A DNA stretch of 64,000 nt, taken from Pseudorasbora parva. Its lineage: Eukaryota > Chordata > Actinopteri > Cypriniformes > Gobionidae. Each line of letters begins with the position of its first letter. The first letter of the stretch is position 1. Made by a program: the position numbers and the translations under genes. Location of the stretch: positions 38,929,992 to 38,993,991 of the forward strand of contig NC_090188.1 in the NCBI RefSeq assembly GCF_024679245.1. The letters are read 5' to 3'. Positions 43,940 through 54,869 of this stretch are shown piece after piece. The notes below the pieces were generated by a model, which saw nothing but the letters and a program-made list of their open reading frames with translations, was not told the DNA's origin and ran no database searches.

Positions 43940-45375
43940 TGAATAGGGAACGATCAGACGGTGCGCTATATAGGGGATAGGGAACGATCAGACATTATGG
44001 TATATAGGGGATAGGGAACGATCAGACAGTATGCTATATAGGGGATAGGGAACGATCAGACAGTTCACTATATAGGGGATAGGGAACGATCAGACATTAT
44101 GGTATATAGGGGATAGGGAACGATCAGACAGTATGCTATATAGGGGATAGGGAACGATCAGACAGTGCACTATATGGGGGATAGCGACTGATCAGACAGT
44201 GCTCTATATAGGGGATAGGGAACGATGAGACAGTGCACTATATGGGGGATAGGGAACGATGAGACAGTGCACAATATATGGGATAGGAAATGATCAGACA
44301 GTGCACTATATGGGGGATAGCGACTGATCAGACAGTGCACTATATAGGGGATAGGGAACGATCAGACAGTGCACTATATAGGGGATAGGGAACGATGAGA
44401 CAGTGCACAATATATGGGATAGGAAATGATCAGACAGTGCACTCTATAGGGGATAGGGAATGATCAGACAGTGCACTATATAGGGGATAGGGAATGATCA
44501 GACAGTGCACTATATAGGGGATAGGGAACGATCAGACAGTGCACTATATAGGGGATAGAGAATGATCAGACAGTGCACTATATAGGGGATAGGGAATGAT
44601 CAGACAGTGCACTATATAGGGGATAGGGAACGATCAGACAGTGCACTATATAGGGGATAGGGAATGATCAGACAGTGCACTATATAGGGGATAGGGAACG
44701 ATGAGACAGTGCACACTATAGGGGATAGGGAATGATCAGACAGTGCACTATATAGGGGATAGGGAACGATCAGACAGTGCACTATATAGGGGATAGAGAA
44801 TGATCAGACAGTGCACAATATAGGGGATAGGGAATGATCAGACAGTGCACTATATAGGGGATAGGGAACGATCAGACAGTGCACTATATAGGGGATAGGG
44901 AATGATCAGACAGTGCACTATATAGGGGATAGGGAACGATCAGACAGTGCACTATATAGGGGATAGAGAATGATCAGACAGTGCACTATATAGGGGATAG
45001 GGAATGATCAGACAGTGCACTATATAGGGGATAGGGAACGATGAGACAGTGCACTATATAGGGGATAGGGAACGATCAGACAGTGCACAATATATGGGAT
45101 AGGAAATGATCAGACAGTGCACTATATAGGGGATAGGGAATGATCAGACAGTGCACTATATAGGGGATAGGGAACGATCAGACAGTGCACTATATAGGGG
45201 ATAGAGAATGATCAGACAGTGCACAATATATGGGATAGGAAATGATCAGACAGTGCACTATATAGGGGATAGGGAATGATCAGACAGTGCACTATATAGG
45301 GGATAGGGAATGATCAGACAGTGCACTATATAGGGGATAGGGAACGATCAGACAGTGCACTATATAGGGGATATG
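43940..45375. repeat. 34-bp minisatellite, ~42 copies
   Basis: Unit: CACTATATAGGGGATAGGGA then A[CT]GATCAGACAGTG, exactly 34 bp. Variants are interspersed: GGGAACG, GAGAATG, GGGAATG, GATGAG for GATCAG, and ACAATATATGGGATAGGAA. The first five or so copies carry CATTATGG or CAGTATGC instead of CAGTGCAC. Variant order recurs in blocks (for example AACG, GAGAATG, GGGAATG), indicating multi-unit duplication. It lies in the fam83b intron, about 0.9 kb before the next exon. Confidence 0.96.
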
Positions 45376-45384
45376 TAATGATCA

Positions 45385-46304
45385 CAAACGCACATGGTGC
45401 CAGTGGTCGACCGTTTGACGGCAAACAGGAGAGCGTGGCTTGGCTTTAAGCAAGTCTTTCCGACCAGTTCTTATTCTCTACTGTCATCCAGTACCTCCGA
45501 GTTTGTCGCGGTGGCAGAGGAGGCCCGTTGCTGGAGAATTTCTATCCGTCGTCTATTTGCACGTTTAGCATAGCAAATAATTATCTGCACTTGAAGCTTT
45601 TGTAAAAAAATTAAATATGAAACACACAAAACTGTATGGTACCATAACGAAGACAAACTCTCTGTTGATATGTAAAATACCTCGACCGGACTGCATGGCG
45701 TGGGAACGTTATGATGTGTGCCTCGACCTATGTTCTATAACATGCAAACCGGGGAGATAATATTCCAAAAGGTACTCATGTAAACACCTTAATATGAATA
45801 TTGTCTTGATTAATGTGAATAATTCGATTACTGCTGTCCATGTAAACGTCTCATCAAATTCTGTAGAAATGATTGATTCGATCATTTGTTCTATGGGTGT
45901 GGTGAGATACAGCTTACGCTAAAACTCGCTGACTTTTAGCTTTAACTGAACATCTTCAACCTGCCAAGGCTTGAATGGTGGAATGCTGGTCTTCCTGAAA
46001 GACAAATTACTATCTTTAATAATACAAAGCGAATAGTCTTCTCCCCTGACTTCTTACTGTTTAATATAAGGCACACTGCCCAAGACAATGCATATCCCCT
46101 GTCGGATTCACCTCGATCAGAAAAAAATGAAGGCTGCCATTTTAATAACGCGGAGCAGCTTCTGTGCTGACACATCTCTGCTTCCTTCAGCTCTGTGTAA
46201 CGGGCAGGGATGTCCTTGATTTAAGCAAGAGAATGTCAGCTTTTGAATGGCCTGAAATCCTCAGAGGCTGAATTTCTATTGTTTTCATTTTCATGTCTGT
46301 ACAG
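45385..46304 (+). other. Intron DNA before fam83b exon; transposon-like segments
   Basis: The segments at 45385-45660 and 45690-45860 look like non-autonomous element pieces (repeated CATGTAAACACC / CCATGTAAACG near 45776 and 45839), but have no defined ends. The stretch closes with a pyrimidine-rich tract and the CTGTACAG acceptor at 46304. Confidence 0.4.
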
Positions 46305-46469
46305 GTCATAGCAATCGCAATGGATGTTTTCACCGATGTGGACATCTTTAAAGAAGTGGTAGATGCCTCGGTCAGGGGGGTTCCTGTCTACATTCTCCTC
46401 GACCAGAATCACTTCAAAAGCTTTCTCAATATGATAGAAAAACAAGACATCCAACTCCAAAAACTCAGG
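46305..46469 (+). CDS. fam83b: FAM83-family protein, second coding exon
   Basis: 165 nt, 55 codons, phase 0 at both ends: acceptor TGTCTGTACAG|GTC, donor CTCAGG|GTAAGT. It reads [20 protein letters not shown], then [20 protein letters not shown] and [15 protein letters not shown]. This is the next segment of DUF1669: the [10 protein letters not shown] and VYILLD motifs are strongly conserved across FAM83 proteins and continue directly from the DARQ end of the preceding exon. The segment corresponds to the PLD-like fold that carries the CK1-binding surface in this family. The following exon was not found in the remaining 17.5 kb, so the next intron probably extends beyond the window. Confidence 0.9.
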
Positions 46470-46609
46470 GTAAGTGTCCATGTTCTACTGTATATTAATG
46501 CACAGGCCACACGCTGCCTTCAAGTCAAGTCAGAATCAAAGTGGCCTCCATCCCAAGGGAATAAAGCATGGTTACACTTTATCTCCATACTTTCCTTATA
46601 CCACACTCC

Positions 46610-46645
<36 letters not shown>

Positions 46646-47036
46646 GTACCAAATTAGGCTTTTTTTGGCTTGTAAAAATGGCAGAACCCTTGGTGGTTTT
46701 ATTTTAATTAATATTAGTATATTCATATTATTAATGTTACTTTTATTAATATTTTTTGAATATAATATTTATTAATATTGTTTTTTTAGTCCTCCTTCTG
46801 CCTGATCTTATATTTTCTTGTAGCCTCTATTTGGGGTTTACATTTAAAACAACACAGAAAGTTAGGCCAATTACGTACTTATATTTTTTTTATTGACATG
46901 GCAAATTGTACAACTGCTGTTAAATAAATACATGAAAAAATAAATACATTGAACAAGATATAGATGTAATGAAGACCAAGTTCCATTAAGTATTGTAATT
47001 ATGTTCATGAGTGGAAGGAAGAAGGCGGGGTCGGTA
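46470..47036. other. fam83b intron start; poly(T) tract
   Basis: Begins with the GTAAGT donor. A ~27-nt T run lies at 46616-46642, otherwise AT-rich sequence without features. Confidence 0.5.
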
Positions 47037-47332
47037 TGACTGGGACTAGTGAAACTTTATTTCTCAAACACAACGTGTAAACACAAACACGCACGAGGGC
47101 GTAAAACTCAGTGTCTCCAATTCAATCTCTCAACTCTTTGCTATTGTCTCAGGCTCAGGGGTGTGTTACTAGTCCCAGTCCAAACTCTCTCTCCCTCGTC
47201 TCTCTCTGCCGTGGCTTTTAAGCCGTCTCTCCATGCCAATTACTGCAACGAGACACAGGTGTTATTCATTTGCACTTGACCCACTTACGCCCCCGCCACA
47301 CACCCCCACCGCCCGACTCAGGCCGGGATCAT
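47037..47332 (-). mobile_element. Possible solo LTR (minus strand)
   Basis: On the minus strand it runs TGATCCCGGCC...CCCAGTCA (TG/CA ends). A TATA-like GGCTTTTAAGCC lies mid-element and an AATAAAG polyadenylation signal near the 3' end, in the order expected of U3-R-U5. No target duplication was confirmed. Confidence 0.35.
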
Positions 47333-47715
47333 AAGTTTAATATCTCTGTTACTTAGGCTATTTTGTGGAGAAGAAAAGATGAGTATCCGCAACTGAACTG
47401 AGCCGTTCACACGTACATGTTCTGTTAAAGGGGGGGTGAAACACTCAGTTTCAGTCAGTGTCATGTCAATCTTGAGTACCTATAGAGTAGCATTGCATCC
47501 TGCATATCTCCGAAAAGTCTTTATTTTTTTAATAATTATATAAGAAAGATGCGCTGTTCCGAGTCTTTCCGAAAAAAGCAGAGCGGGTGGGGGCGTGTCG
47601 TGTGAGCGGAGCTAAATAATGACGTGTGCTCGCTGCTGCTATTGTGTTGAGTCGAGTGCGTCGTAAAGCTGTGTCATCCCTAACAGCGGGAAAAAACTTT
47701 ATTCAAAATAAAAAT

Positions 47716-47980
47716 ATGGCTTTTAATCAGATACAGCCATACATCTATGATCCGGAATCAGACCCAGAGGCTGCAGTTGAACAGGAGCAGCAGCAAAAAC
47801 GACTAGAGCAGGACGTCTCTATGTGGTACAAGTTATACACTAACTATATAATATGCTTAGCGGCTTGTGTTATTTACATATTTATACTTGAATTATATCG
47901 TCGTATTTTTGTCTTTGAAGGTGTACATGTGGGAAGTGCAGTTGTGCACGTGTGTTTGTGTGTTTACGCGTGGTTTGTGT
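47716..47980 (+). CDS. Exon-like ORF with YDPESDPE motif in TTAA element
   Basis: From ATG at 47716: MAFNQIQPYIYDPESDPEAA, then VEQEQQQKRLEQDVSMWYK, and a hydrophobic tail (YIICLAACVIYIFILEL) that may be read-through past a splice site. The acidic YDPESDPE motif also occurs in the inverted copy (RYDPESNSEAE at about 55.75 kb) and is common in fish models annotated as P2X7-like or transposon-derived. Whether it is expressed is unknown. Confidence 0.4.
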
Positions 47981-48321
47981 AGACAGTAAGCGGACTGGTT
48001 TTGCACGGCAGGTTAAGTTCGTGTTTACATAGAAAGACACGGAACAGTAGCGCATTTGAATGAAGAAGCACGCTTATTTAGTTCAACATATTTCCCCCCT
48101 CTTTGTGTATTGTTGTTTGGAGTGCTTTTACAATACACAAACATAAAGTTACACATATAGTGGCCAGCTAAACAAATGTACACGCACTACACATCGCATG
48201 CTCCATTGATCAATTAACTATACATGGTCATGTTTGGGCTACTTGATGAGCATAGGCAAAAACACAGACATTTGAAGCAGTCTCACTCACCGCCTGCGGT
48301 TCTAACGTTGGGACTGCTCCA

Positions 48322-48543
48322 TCATTCAGCATTAGGCGATCGGGAAAATCCGGCGTCGAGCTGGGCCTTGTTTATGAAACAGTCGGCACCGAAATGCAGC
48401 GAACAGATATAAACATTCGCGCAACTCAGTTGCTGATCCGGAAAAGCAAATTCCATCCACTGTTGCCTTAACGCGGGGTTTTGGGGGAATCTGTGCAGGA
48501 CTGTCTTGGTCTGGCAACCAAAAACGCACTTTTTTGGTGACAT
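48322..48543 (-). CDS. THAP zinc-finger domain ORF in TTAA element
   Basis: Starts MSPKKCVFGCQTKTVLHRFP and includes RQQWMEFAFPD and ICSLHFGADCF. It has the THAP C2CH signature: Cys6-x3-Cys10, a 36-residue spacer, then Cys-x2-His in ICSLH, plus the conserved FP, W and F positions. The AVPTF box expected near the C-terminus is absent and the ORF ends shortly after DAGFSR, so it looks like one exon of a longer gene or a truncated capture. THAP domains bind DNA and occur in P-element-type transposases and their derivatives. It is antisense to the 47716 ORF. Confidence 0.65.
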   Translation of the reverse strand: MSPKKCVFGCQTKTVLHRFPQNPALRQQWMEFAFPDQQLSCANVYICSLHFGADCFINKAQLDAGFSRSPNAE

Positions 48544-49289
48544 TGTAATTGTGCACATCACCTGTCCAGCATCCTACAAGCCAGCGCTTTGATGGGCGTA
48601 GCCTGTTACTTTCGCTCTCTCCCTCTCTCTCTCTCACGCGCTTCCGGTAGAATTGTCCGTAAGGCCCATACAAGGAAATTCCGCCCCCATTAACGTCAAA
48701 GGGGACGCATGATCTCAAAAAACTTGCCGAAACTTATGACTAACCAGAAGTAGTATTTTTGACAAAGAAATACTCCCATCAAACGTCCACCTTAACTTTT
48801 GAAACTTTGTCTATGTTTAGTATGGGATTCCAAGTCTTTAACAGTGTAAAAAATCAGTATGCATGAAACAGCATTTCACCCCCCCTTTAAACTGAAAAGT
48901 GAAAAAAGACATGATTGGTAGGAAACCAGTTACAATACTTATAGACAGCGGTAACACTTTACTTGAAGGGGTGTGCATAAGACTGACATGACACCTTCAT
49001 AATCATGACATGACACGTGTCATGAATATGAAGGAGTTTTTATGCATGTTTATGACAACTGTCATTAAGTGTCATTCGCTTAATTATGTCATTTTTAATG
49101 CAATGATGACATTTCAGAGTTGTCTTTATTATGACAACTTGACATAAACCAATACATCATAACCTGTCAGTGTCTTTGTCATGACAACTTGACATTACCA
49201 AGACAACATAACCTGTCATAAACAGACATGAAATGACAGCAGATTAATTATCAAATTTAAGAAACTACTTAGCTTTTTGGGTTTACATT

Positions 49290-49795
49290 ACATTAGTTGC
49301 TAGGCAACGTGGGGGAGAGGATGCTGGCGTTGTCTGTTCGCCACTTCTCCACCCACAAATCATGTTAACTTTACTATTAAATTTAGATTTTATTTTATTG
49401 TCTTATGTTTGTGAGTAGTCTAACAGTCAGAGCTACAATTGGGACTGTTGCTGATTGCTGGCAGCCACTGAGAGGACGTTGTTTGCCGTTTTTTCACCGC
49501 TTCTTTTCTGTTTTTGTTTGAATTTGTGGTTGGTTTTGGTTTGAAGGACATTTGATGTTGCTCGCTGCGGCTGCTCTCTCTTCTGGGTGTCGGCTGCTCA
49601 CTGGTGGTCTCCCTCGGGCTTGAGCTGCATGGTGGCTGAAGTTTGCACCAGGCTAGCGTCATCAGCGTCCGGCATGATGTTGAGATGTAATTTTTACTTG
49701 TTATTCATGTATTGTTATTTTTTCCCTTTGTTGCACTTTGAGATTCTTCGTAATGAAAAGTGCGTTATAAATAAAATCTATTATTATTAAACTGT
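49290..49795 (+). mobile_element. LINE 3'-end fragment in left palindrome arm
   Basis: Shares GGGGGAGAGGA.GCTGGC.TTGTCTGTTC with the 5' part of the LINE at 4.7 kb. It ends with AATGAAAAGTGCGTTATAAA, then TAAAATCTATTATTATTA, a typical LINE 3' tail. Coding sequence between them is absent, so this is an internally deleted copy. Confidence 0.6.
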
Positions 49796-49874
49796 CATGT
49801 GGTTGGTTTTGACGTTGGCTGTCATTGGGCTATTATAATGTCATGATTTTTTTATAAATTTAATTTGTCATTTA

Positions 49875-50165
49875 CATGTCATTAAGTGTCAATACTCTGT
49901 CAAATTATATCATAACATTGTCATGAATATATTTCTTGACCTAAACTACAGTGGTACAAGTTGAATTTTTCATTAACATGTCATTAAGTGTCAATACTGT
50001 GTCAAATTATTTCATAACATTGTCATGAATATATTTCTTGACCTAAACTAAAGTTGTACAAGTTGAGTTTGTCATTAACATGTCATTAAGTGTCAATACT
50101 CTGTCAAATTATTTTATAACAGTGTCATGAATATTTAGCTTGACCTGAAATATGGCATCATAGAG
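49875..50165. repeat. 102-bp tandem repeat, ~2.8 copies
   Basis: Units start at 49875, 49977 and 50079 (CATGTCATTAAGTGTCAATA), with an exact 102-bp period and few differences. Confidence 0.92.
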
Positions 50166-50685
50166 GAAATCGTACAGAGTCATTAAAAACTAATAATATA
50201 ACTCAAAATGATAGAGTGGCATAGACATATACACCTATATGATGATGTCTATGGTGGCACCACTGGTAATGTGTACGCTGTAACAGTTGTTGACAGAGCC
50301 TCAGTCAGGTTAGTTTGTTTAGGTGTTTAATGTCAATTTAGTTTGCAGTAAGTAAAAACAATTCACAACAACGTTATTTTGGGTTTAATATACTTTATTT
50401 AAACTTTCGCTCACTCTTTAACGAATAGTTTGAGTTTATTCTTACCATTCCGTTTGTTATGGTGGAGTCTCGTGTGCTGGTGCACCGTCAAAAGGGGTTC
50501 GGGCGGAAACGTTGGCCCTATACATAATGTTCCGGCCTAGGCTCTAGCCGCAACCATTCAGCCCGGGGTGGGGCTCTAAAGACTATTCCTCTTATTTTTA
50601 TACATCGCAAGATAATTTATGAAGTGAAGTCATTTGACAAAGTGTTATTTTTCTGTGTTTGTTTATGTGTGTATATGATGTTGAT

Positions 50686-51570
50686 ATAATAATAATAATA
50701 ATAATAGATTTTATTTATAATGCACTTTTCATTCCGAAGAATCTCAAAGTGCAACAAAGGGGGGGGGGGGGGGGGGGAAATAACAACAAAAAAATGAATA
50801 ACAAGTAAAAATATAGAATACTACAAACAATCAACCAACACAGAAAACAGAACAGAAACAGAGCTGATGGTGAACAGAAACAGAGCTGATGGTGAACAGA
50901 AACAGAGCTGATGGTGAACAGAAAACAGCTGATGGTGGAAGTCTCTGTTAGCTCCGCAGCACACTGTGGTCCACTCCATGTTTCAGATTTCTCCCAGCGG
51001 CAGTGTCCCGATGACATCGCTGAGGCACGACAGCTGAAGACCAGATGATGGGTCTTCTTCATGATGATTCAAACGATGGGGATCGCTGCAGCACCATGCA
51101 GGAGGCAGAACATTCCTCCGGGCACTTCTGTGGACACACCGGGGCCGGCGCAGATGTCACTCCACGGTCGCAATGCAGGACGGAACAGCGGCGCAGCCGA
51201 GAAGCAGAACATCCCAACATCATGCCGGACGCCGACGACGAGAGCCCGGATGACGCTAGCCCGGTGCAAACTTCAGCCACCATGCAGCTTAAGCCCAAGG
51301 GAGACCACCAGTGAGCACCCGCGGCGAGAAACATAAAATGTCCTCCAAACCAGAAACCAACCGCAGCAATTCAAATGTAAACATTAGAGAAGCGGTTGAA
51401 AACGGCGAAACGACGAACAACGACTTCTCAGTGGCTGCCAGCAATCAGCAACAGTCCCAATTGTAGCTCTGACTGTTAGACTAGTCACAAACATAAGGAA
51501 ATAAAATAAAATGTAAATCTAATAGTACATTAACATGATTTGTTGTGGGTGGAGAAGCGGCGAACAGACG
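50686..51570 (-). mobile_element. Inverted LINE-like fragment in right palindrome arm
   Basis: On the minus strand it runs from the GGTGGAGAAGCGGCG-like region near 51560 to a 3' tail (GAATGAAAAGTGCATTATAA, then AATAATAATA at 50690-50707). It mirrors 49290-49795 but is longer, with extra GC-rich sequence at 51050-51330, and contains a ~17-nt G run at 50760 and a 22-bp tandem at 50852. Confidence 0.6.
50852..50935. repeat. 22-bp tandem repeat, ~4 copies
   Basis: ACAGAAACAGAGCTGATGGT-GA units start at 50852, 50874 and 50896, plus a shortened fourth copy. Confidence 0.92.
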
Positions 51571-52614
51571 ACTATATATATATATATATGTTTATTTTGT
51601 GTAATGGCCATTATTTGTGTACGTGTTTTCCCCTTTTTGCGTTAATTGGTGCTGGTCACCTGTGTATAAAGTCATGCCTTGTGTTGTTAAGAGTCAGTTC
51701 TGTGAGAGGGCAGGTCTTAAAAATTAAATGATTGAGTTTATTTCTCGAACTCCTTTTCATATTTTTAAAACATTTGAAATTGTCTATTATATAACCTTCT
51801 GTTGAAGCTGGTGAAGGGAAACTTAAACAATAAAATAAAACATTGTGAACTGAAAAATATTAATGATGCTGTTATTAAAAAATAATTTGACAGCGTATTA
51901 ACACCTAATTACATTTTAATGACAAATTAAACTTTTGCCACTGAAAAAAATGTATGACATTATAATGGCCTCAGTCAACATCAAAACCAACCACATGACA
52001 GTTTAAGGTTAACCCTATAAGCTAAGTAAGTTTCTTAAATTTGATAATCTGTTATGTCATGTTTATGACAGGTTATGTTGTCTTGGTAATGTCAAGTTGT
52101 CATGACAAAGACACTGACAGGTTATGATGTATTGGTTTATGTCAAGTTGTCATAACAAAGACAACTCCGAAATGTCATCATTGCATTAAAAATGACATAA
52201 TTAAGCGAATGACACTTAATGACAGTTGTCATAAACATGCATAAAAACTCCTTCATATTCATGATACGTGTCATGTCATGATTATGAAGGTGTCATGTCA
52301 GTCTTATGCACACCCCTTCAAGTAAAGTGTTATGTGTATTTTTTTTTTTTTTGAAATTGCACAAGATGTGAACAAAATTTCCAATATGAAGCGTGTACAC
52401 TCACTTGAGCCACTCACATTTAGCCTATTATTCTGTAAAAATGAAACATATTTACAGAAGAAACTCCTAGAGAACTTATTAGGAATGTCAGATGTGCATT
52501 TAGAAAGTGTGTGACTGAATAATTCATTCGGGCTGAGCCTCTCATAGAAAATATTGCATAGAAAAGTTTGATGTTCTAAAATTCCAAAGGTAGGCGTATT
52601 GGTTAAATACAAAC

Positions 52615-52900
52615 TTAAAGGGTTAGTTCACCCCCAAAAATGTAATTCTGTTTTTAAAGGGATAGTTCACCCAAAAATGAACATTAGATGTTTATCTGCT
52701 TACCCCCAGGGCATCCAAGATGTAGGTGTCTTTGTTTCTTTAGTAGAACACAAATTAAGATTTTTAACTTCAAACGTTGTAGTGTGCCAGACACGTGCAA
52801 AAAACAAAAAAAAAAACAAAACAAAAAAAAAACACTTAATTCAACTTTATTCTTATCTCCCTTTTGAGCTTCTGACATGAACTCACAAAGAACCCCAACG
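52615..52900 (+). mobile_element. TTAA-type element 5' ends (two in tandem)
   Basis: TTAA-AGGGTTAGTTCACCC at 52615 and TTAA-AGGGATAGTTCACCC at 52654, followed by AAAAATGAACATTAG. This is a very common cyprinid terminus. The doubled start 39 bp apart suggests one copy inserted into the end of another. The right terminus is not seen. Confidence 0.6.
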
Positions 52901-54654
52901 GATGCGTGAGAATATGGCGCTTCTCATGGTTCGGGCATCCAGAAAATGCACCATTTTGAGCACTACGCCAAGAACTAAAGCACAATCAATGAAGAATTCA
53001 TCAGCTTAGATATGGCGCGGAACTAGAAACTAACACTTTTGAAATCTTAGATCTTTACTGCAAATTCACTATATGGACGAACGCATATAGTGCTCTCTGA
53101 AACATGCTGCTGTGCTGTCACTCCCAGAAATTACAGATGTTTTGTCTGTAAATATCTCATTAATATTACAGTCATCTCTAGAATTTCATGGGAAGTGAAG
53201 ATTTAGTTCTTTTGAACAGACCGAGAAGGGGTGACTCATTGCCTGTCTCCATTATGCGCAATGAGGGATCCTCTTGTCGTGATGGATCATGGAGTCCATT
53301 GTTTTTTGAGAGAGTTATTCATGTTGTCTGGCATAATTTTATTGTTATTATATATCATGGGTGGTGGTGGTGGGGGGATGCGTAAACGGCTGCTATACCC
53401 ATTTGCTGGTGGGGTAACCTTCGATAGCCTGCAAGCGCACATTACTCAAATTCTGTATGAATGTCAAAGGCCATTCTGGAAGAATTGTGTGCCAAGGTCA
53501 GACCTTTTGTTGGGCCTATAATGCATAATGCCATGGTGTTTTACATGCACAAACAGTCACAACACATCATCAGTACCTGAATAAATGGTTTCCATGACCA
53601 TATGATGTGCATTTTAACTAACGCAAAACTCAATTTGCATACAGCGCTTTACAATTTGCATACAGCGCTTTAAATGTCAATAATTCTGAGAGTTTATTTA
53701 GCATGTCAGCCGTTTCCTTTCGGGATTCCTTATGCACAAATAATTGGATGGAAACTGAGATTGAGCATATAGAGGCTATGTTTCCTATCCTTTCCCTACC
53801 CCACTAACTTGCTGAATCCGTCCCCTCACATTTCTCCAACATGATCTCATGAGAATACATGTCTATTTTTACATAAAGTGTGATTCTACAACACGTACAT
53901 TTACTCATTACACCATAACGTACAATATTGACATATGTCAAATCCTGCCCTTGACTTGTTAGGAATACAGCATTTTTAAAAATTGTGTACTCAAGAAGCA
54001 TTCAGACATGTTTTACAGCAATGGTATTGATATCTCATTGGCTCTCATTTGCTTCATCACAGATAGCGACATGTCGTGTTTTAGTCTATGTATATTTGAA
54101 ATGTACTCTTTCGCTCGCGCTCTCTCAGCCATTTTAGAAAGCAGGCAGATTAAATGCATGCGTGCTGTAATAATGTATTTTTTAATGTATTCTCAATTTG
54201 CGTAAAAAAAAGCTCATATTTCAGGTTGCTCCAGCTGACACGCGAGTGCAGTCTCAAGCGCGTCATGTTTCTATCGCAACCCGAGCTTCCGCAGTGACTG
54301 TAATGACTTTAAAAATAATATGAATGAACCGTCTTGTTTAATCTTAAAGTTCTGCTAGTCAGACTCGGCTCAGAGAATTTATGGCTAATAAATAATGCTA
54401 ATGTAAGCGGCCATGGCACTGAACGAGCAATAGTTATTAGTTCAAAAGGGTAAAAAGTCAAAGTTATTATGCAAGTTGACTCATAAATCCGTCACTGTGA
54501 GATAAAGTTGACTTTTACAGCTGAAATGATGAGTGAATTAAGCATGCTTGGAACAATCAAGGTACAAGGAAGGGAGACTATATATCGTTAGGTAGGCTGA
54601 CTGAGACAAAGTTATTTTTCGCAGCTTGTTTATTAACTTTTTAACAGCAGTTTA
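52901..54654. other. Intronic DNA, no gene recognised
   Basis: Probably includes the remainder of the preceding element. GGTGGTGGTGGTGGGGGG at 53360 is a short simple repeat. A direct repeat CAATTTGCATACAGCGCTTT occurs at 53630 and 53651. No coding signal. Confidence 0.45.
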
Positions 54655-54869
54655 TTGTGTAATATGAGACAATCGGGTCCAGTCGGTTCTGCGTCTTCCA
54701 GCTGGGTTCGGTTCCAGTTATCAAATAATAGACGGGTCCATGTCGGTTCCGGGTACTATATTTTTGGCATTTCTCGGATCTGCACAGGTACGGGTCCAGT
54801 TTTTGAAATAATAGACGGGTCCGGGTTGGTTCTGTGTAGAACATCGCGGGTCTCTTCGGGTTCGGAAGA
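54655..54869. repeat. GGGTCC/GGTTC-rich repeat with internal duplication
   Basis: AATAATAGACGGGTCC occurs at 54724 and 54812, and GGTTC/GGGTCC units recur throughout. It directly abuts the truncated end of the next element at 54870, so it may have replaced that terminus. Confidence 0.5.

Larger units (their letters stand above)
47425..48890. mobile_element. 1466-bp TTAA-flanked element carrying host-like exons
   Basis: TTAA-AGGGGGGGTGAAA at the left and TTTCACCCCCCCT-TTAA at the right: a perfect 13-bp TIR with intact TTAA on both sides. It contains a plus-strand exon-like ORF (47716-47980) and a minus-strand THAP-domain ORF (48322-48543), but no transposase. A second copy in opposite orientation is at 54870-56027. 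Confidence 0.82.
48951..52332. mobile_element. 3.4-kb long-inverted-repeat element (imperfect palindrome)
   Basis: The first ~310 bp (from TAACACTTTACTTGAAGGGG, 48952) are matched in reverse complement by the last ~320 bp (ending CCCCTTCAAGTAAAGTGTTA, 52332). Inside these lie two more inverted blocks, 49290-49795 and 50686-51570, which are copies of a LINE-like 3' end pointing toward each other. The arms are therefore about 0.85 kb and 1.6 kb, with indels, around an asymmetric centre holding a 102-bp tandem array. No transposase found. Either the element has giant TIRs or an inverted duplication occurred after a LINE insertion. Confidence 0.75.

Noticed and set aside
43940..45375. CRISPR-like array of 34-bp units
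   Set aside because: Units are head-to-tail with no spacers and the DNA is eukaryotic; it is a minisatellite.
47626..47982. Full 118-codon ORF as a membrane protein
   Set aside because: The hydrophobic end is likely intron or non-coding sequence read past the exon; only the ATG-proximal YDPESDPE part recurs in the second copy.
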